DNA from: Verrucomicrobiia bacterium
GTDB lineage: Bacteria; Verrucomicrobiota; Verrucomicrobiia; Limisphaerales; JAUIHU01
Length of the DNA: 7,088 nucleotides
Assembly: GCA_030432175.1 (NCBI GenBank)
Contig: JAUIHU010000228.1
Location: forward strand, 1-7,088
Reading direction: 5' to 3'
In this document: in pieces, positions 6,314-7,088 of the stretch
How positions within the stretch are numbered: the first letter of the stretch is position 1
Layout: every line of letters starts with the position of its first letter
Notes under the pieces: model-generated
Databases searched by the model: none
Told to the model about the DNA's origin: nothing
Seen by the model: only the letters and a program-made list of their open reading frames with translations
Position numbers and translations under genes: made by a program

Positions 6314-7088
6314 ATGCAAAAACGGATTTATACACCAGAGCCTGCTCTTAAGCGCCCTAGGCAATTTTTTAAAGAAATGAGAGAGGACATTGCTAACTCG
6401 CTTGGACTCGCTTATCAACTGGCATTGCGCGATTTTAAAGCTCTTTATCGGCAAAGCGCCCTGGGCTATTTCTGGGCATTCCTCCCACCAATTGTGACCT
6501 CCGGCCTATTTCTCTTCCTCCGAAGCGGTAAGGCATTTTCCACCACTGAAGACACTATCCCCTATGTGCCTTTTGTTTTTATTGGAACTATCCTCTGGCA
6601 AACTTTTGCTGATGCCGTGCAGGGGCCCATGAAAACAGTCAGGACAAGCAGTCAGATGATAACCAAAATAAATTTCCCTCATGAGGCCATGCTAATAGCC
6701 GGAGCAGGCCTTTCAATTATAAATTTCTTCATACGACTGGCGATACTTGTGCCTGCTCTTATTTATTTTTACATCCATTATCCCCAGGTAGAGTTGAGCG
6801 CTACATTAATTCTTTTCCCTTTCAGCGTGCTCGGGCTTATGGTTGTCGGTTATTCCTTTGGAGTAATCCTCACCCCAATAGGAATGTTGTTCAAGGACGT
6901 CCAAAACGGAATCACACTTGCGCTTACTTTCTGGATGTTCATTACTCCGGTAGTATTTCCACTTGCCAAAAAGAGTTATGCCGCAATATTGATTCAAGTC
7001 AATCCAGTGACACCTATGCTCCTCAGCGCAAGAGAGCTCGCCCTCGGACTTCCGCTAAGTATGCCAATTCAAGCTCTTGTTGTTGTTG
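6314..7088 (+). CDS. wzm: ABC-2 type permease, Wzm-type polysaccharide exporter, 3'-truncated by window edge
   Basis: This is the inner-membrane permease of an ABC polysaccharide exporter, which forms the channel through which the lipid-linked glycan leaves the cytoplasm. The ATG at 6314 opens a frame that stays open to the end of the window (258 codons seen; the family is usually 260-290, so little is missing). A hydrophilic cytoplasmic N-terminus leads to LRDFKALYRQSALGYFWAF (38-56), the diagnostic amphipathic motif of Wzm/TagG permeases. Hydrophobic segments lie at about 54-69, 84-102, 126-154, 161-188 and 200-217, with a likely sixth beginning near 250 at the edge. Other family marks are KINFPHEAML (118-127), FKDVQNG (193-199), TPVVFP (211-216) and NPVTPML (230-236). 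Upstream, an in-frame TAA at 6299-6301 supports the start. It needs a Wzt ATPase: the one at 2902 is a candidate, but a second one just downstream of the window is also possible. Confidence 0.93.
   Translation, partial: MQKRIYTPEPALKRPRQFFKEMREDIANSLGLAYQLALRDFKALYRQSALGYFWAFLPPIVTSGLFLFLRSGKAFSTTEDTIPYVPFVFIGTILWQTFADAVQGPMKTVRTSSQMITKINFPHEAMLIAGAGLSIINFFIRLAILVPALIYFYIHYPQVELSATLILFPFSVLGLMVVGYSFGVILTPIGMLFKDVQNGITLALTFWMFITPVVFPLAKKSYAAILIQVNPVTPMLLSARELALGLPLSMPIQALVVV

Noticed and set aside
1..7088. Search for CRISPR arrays, tRNA/rRNA genes, insertion sequences, phage genes or a defence-type system
   Set aside because: No regularly spaced repeats, transposase motifs or RNA gene signatures were seen. 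All coding content is explained by polysaccharide synthesis and export families.

Overview
The window is a piece of a cell-surface polysaccharide biosynthesis and export locus. All seven genes lie on the + strand, and both end genes are cut by the window edges. In order they are: a family-4 glycosyltransferase (5' end missing), a second family-4 glycosyltransferase, a DUF5672 putative glycosyltransferase, a Wzt-type ABC transporter ATPase with a C-terminal extension, a hexapeptide-repeat acyltransferase, a WbpA/WecC-type UDP-sugar dehydrogenase, and the first ~258 residues of a Wzm-type ABC-2 permease that runs off the right edge.

Layout: positions 1-4758 hold five tightly packed genes. Gaps are 19, -4 (ATGA overlap), 45 and 15 bp, which suggests one transcription unit. 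A 168-bp gap (4759-4926) follows, then the dehydrogenase, a 106-bp gap and the permease. By hand count, aspartate codon choice changes across the 168-bp gap: GAT dominates before it and GAC after it. The two halves may therefore have different histories or expression levels. No RNA gene, CRISPR array, insertion sequence, attachment site or convincing intrinsic terminator was seen.

How the genes fit together: the dehydrogenase should supply a UDP-uronic acid type precursor. The two GT4 enzymes, and probably the DUF5672 protein, assemble a glycan on the cytoplasmic face. The acyltransferase decorates a sugar. Wzm and Wzt form the inner-membrane exporter that moves the finished chain, with the Wzt C-terminal domain as a possible chain-end reader. 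This is the ABC-transporter-dependent route, as opposed to Wzx/Wzy.

Organism: an ABC-dependent O-antigen or capsule route suggests a diderm (Gram-negative type) bacterium. GC content looks mid-range (mid to upper 40s percent by eye). Start codons are often TTG or GTG (one TTG is forced by an upstream in-frame stop), and Shine-Dalgarno sequences are weak or absent. This would fit a planctomycete-like or other weak-SD lineage, but that is a low-confidence inference; the sequence alone does not fix the phylum.

Novelty: I see no clearly new system. The points most worth a second look are the DUF5672 protein as an uncharacterised transferase, the separation of wzt from wzm by two genes, the acyltransferase directly behind a Wzt with a carbohydrate-binding-type tail, and the unusual initiation signals.
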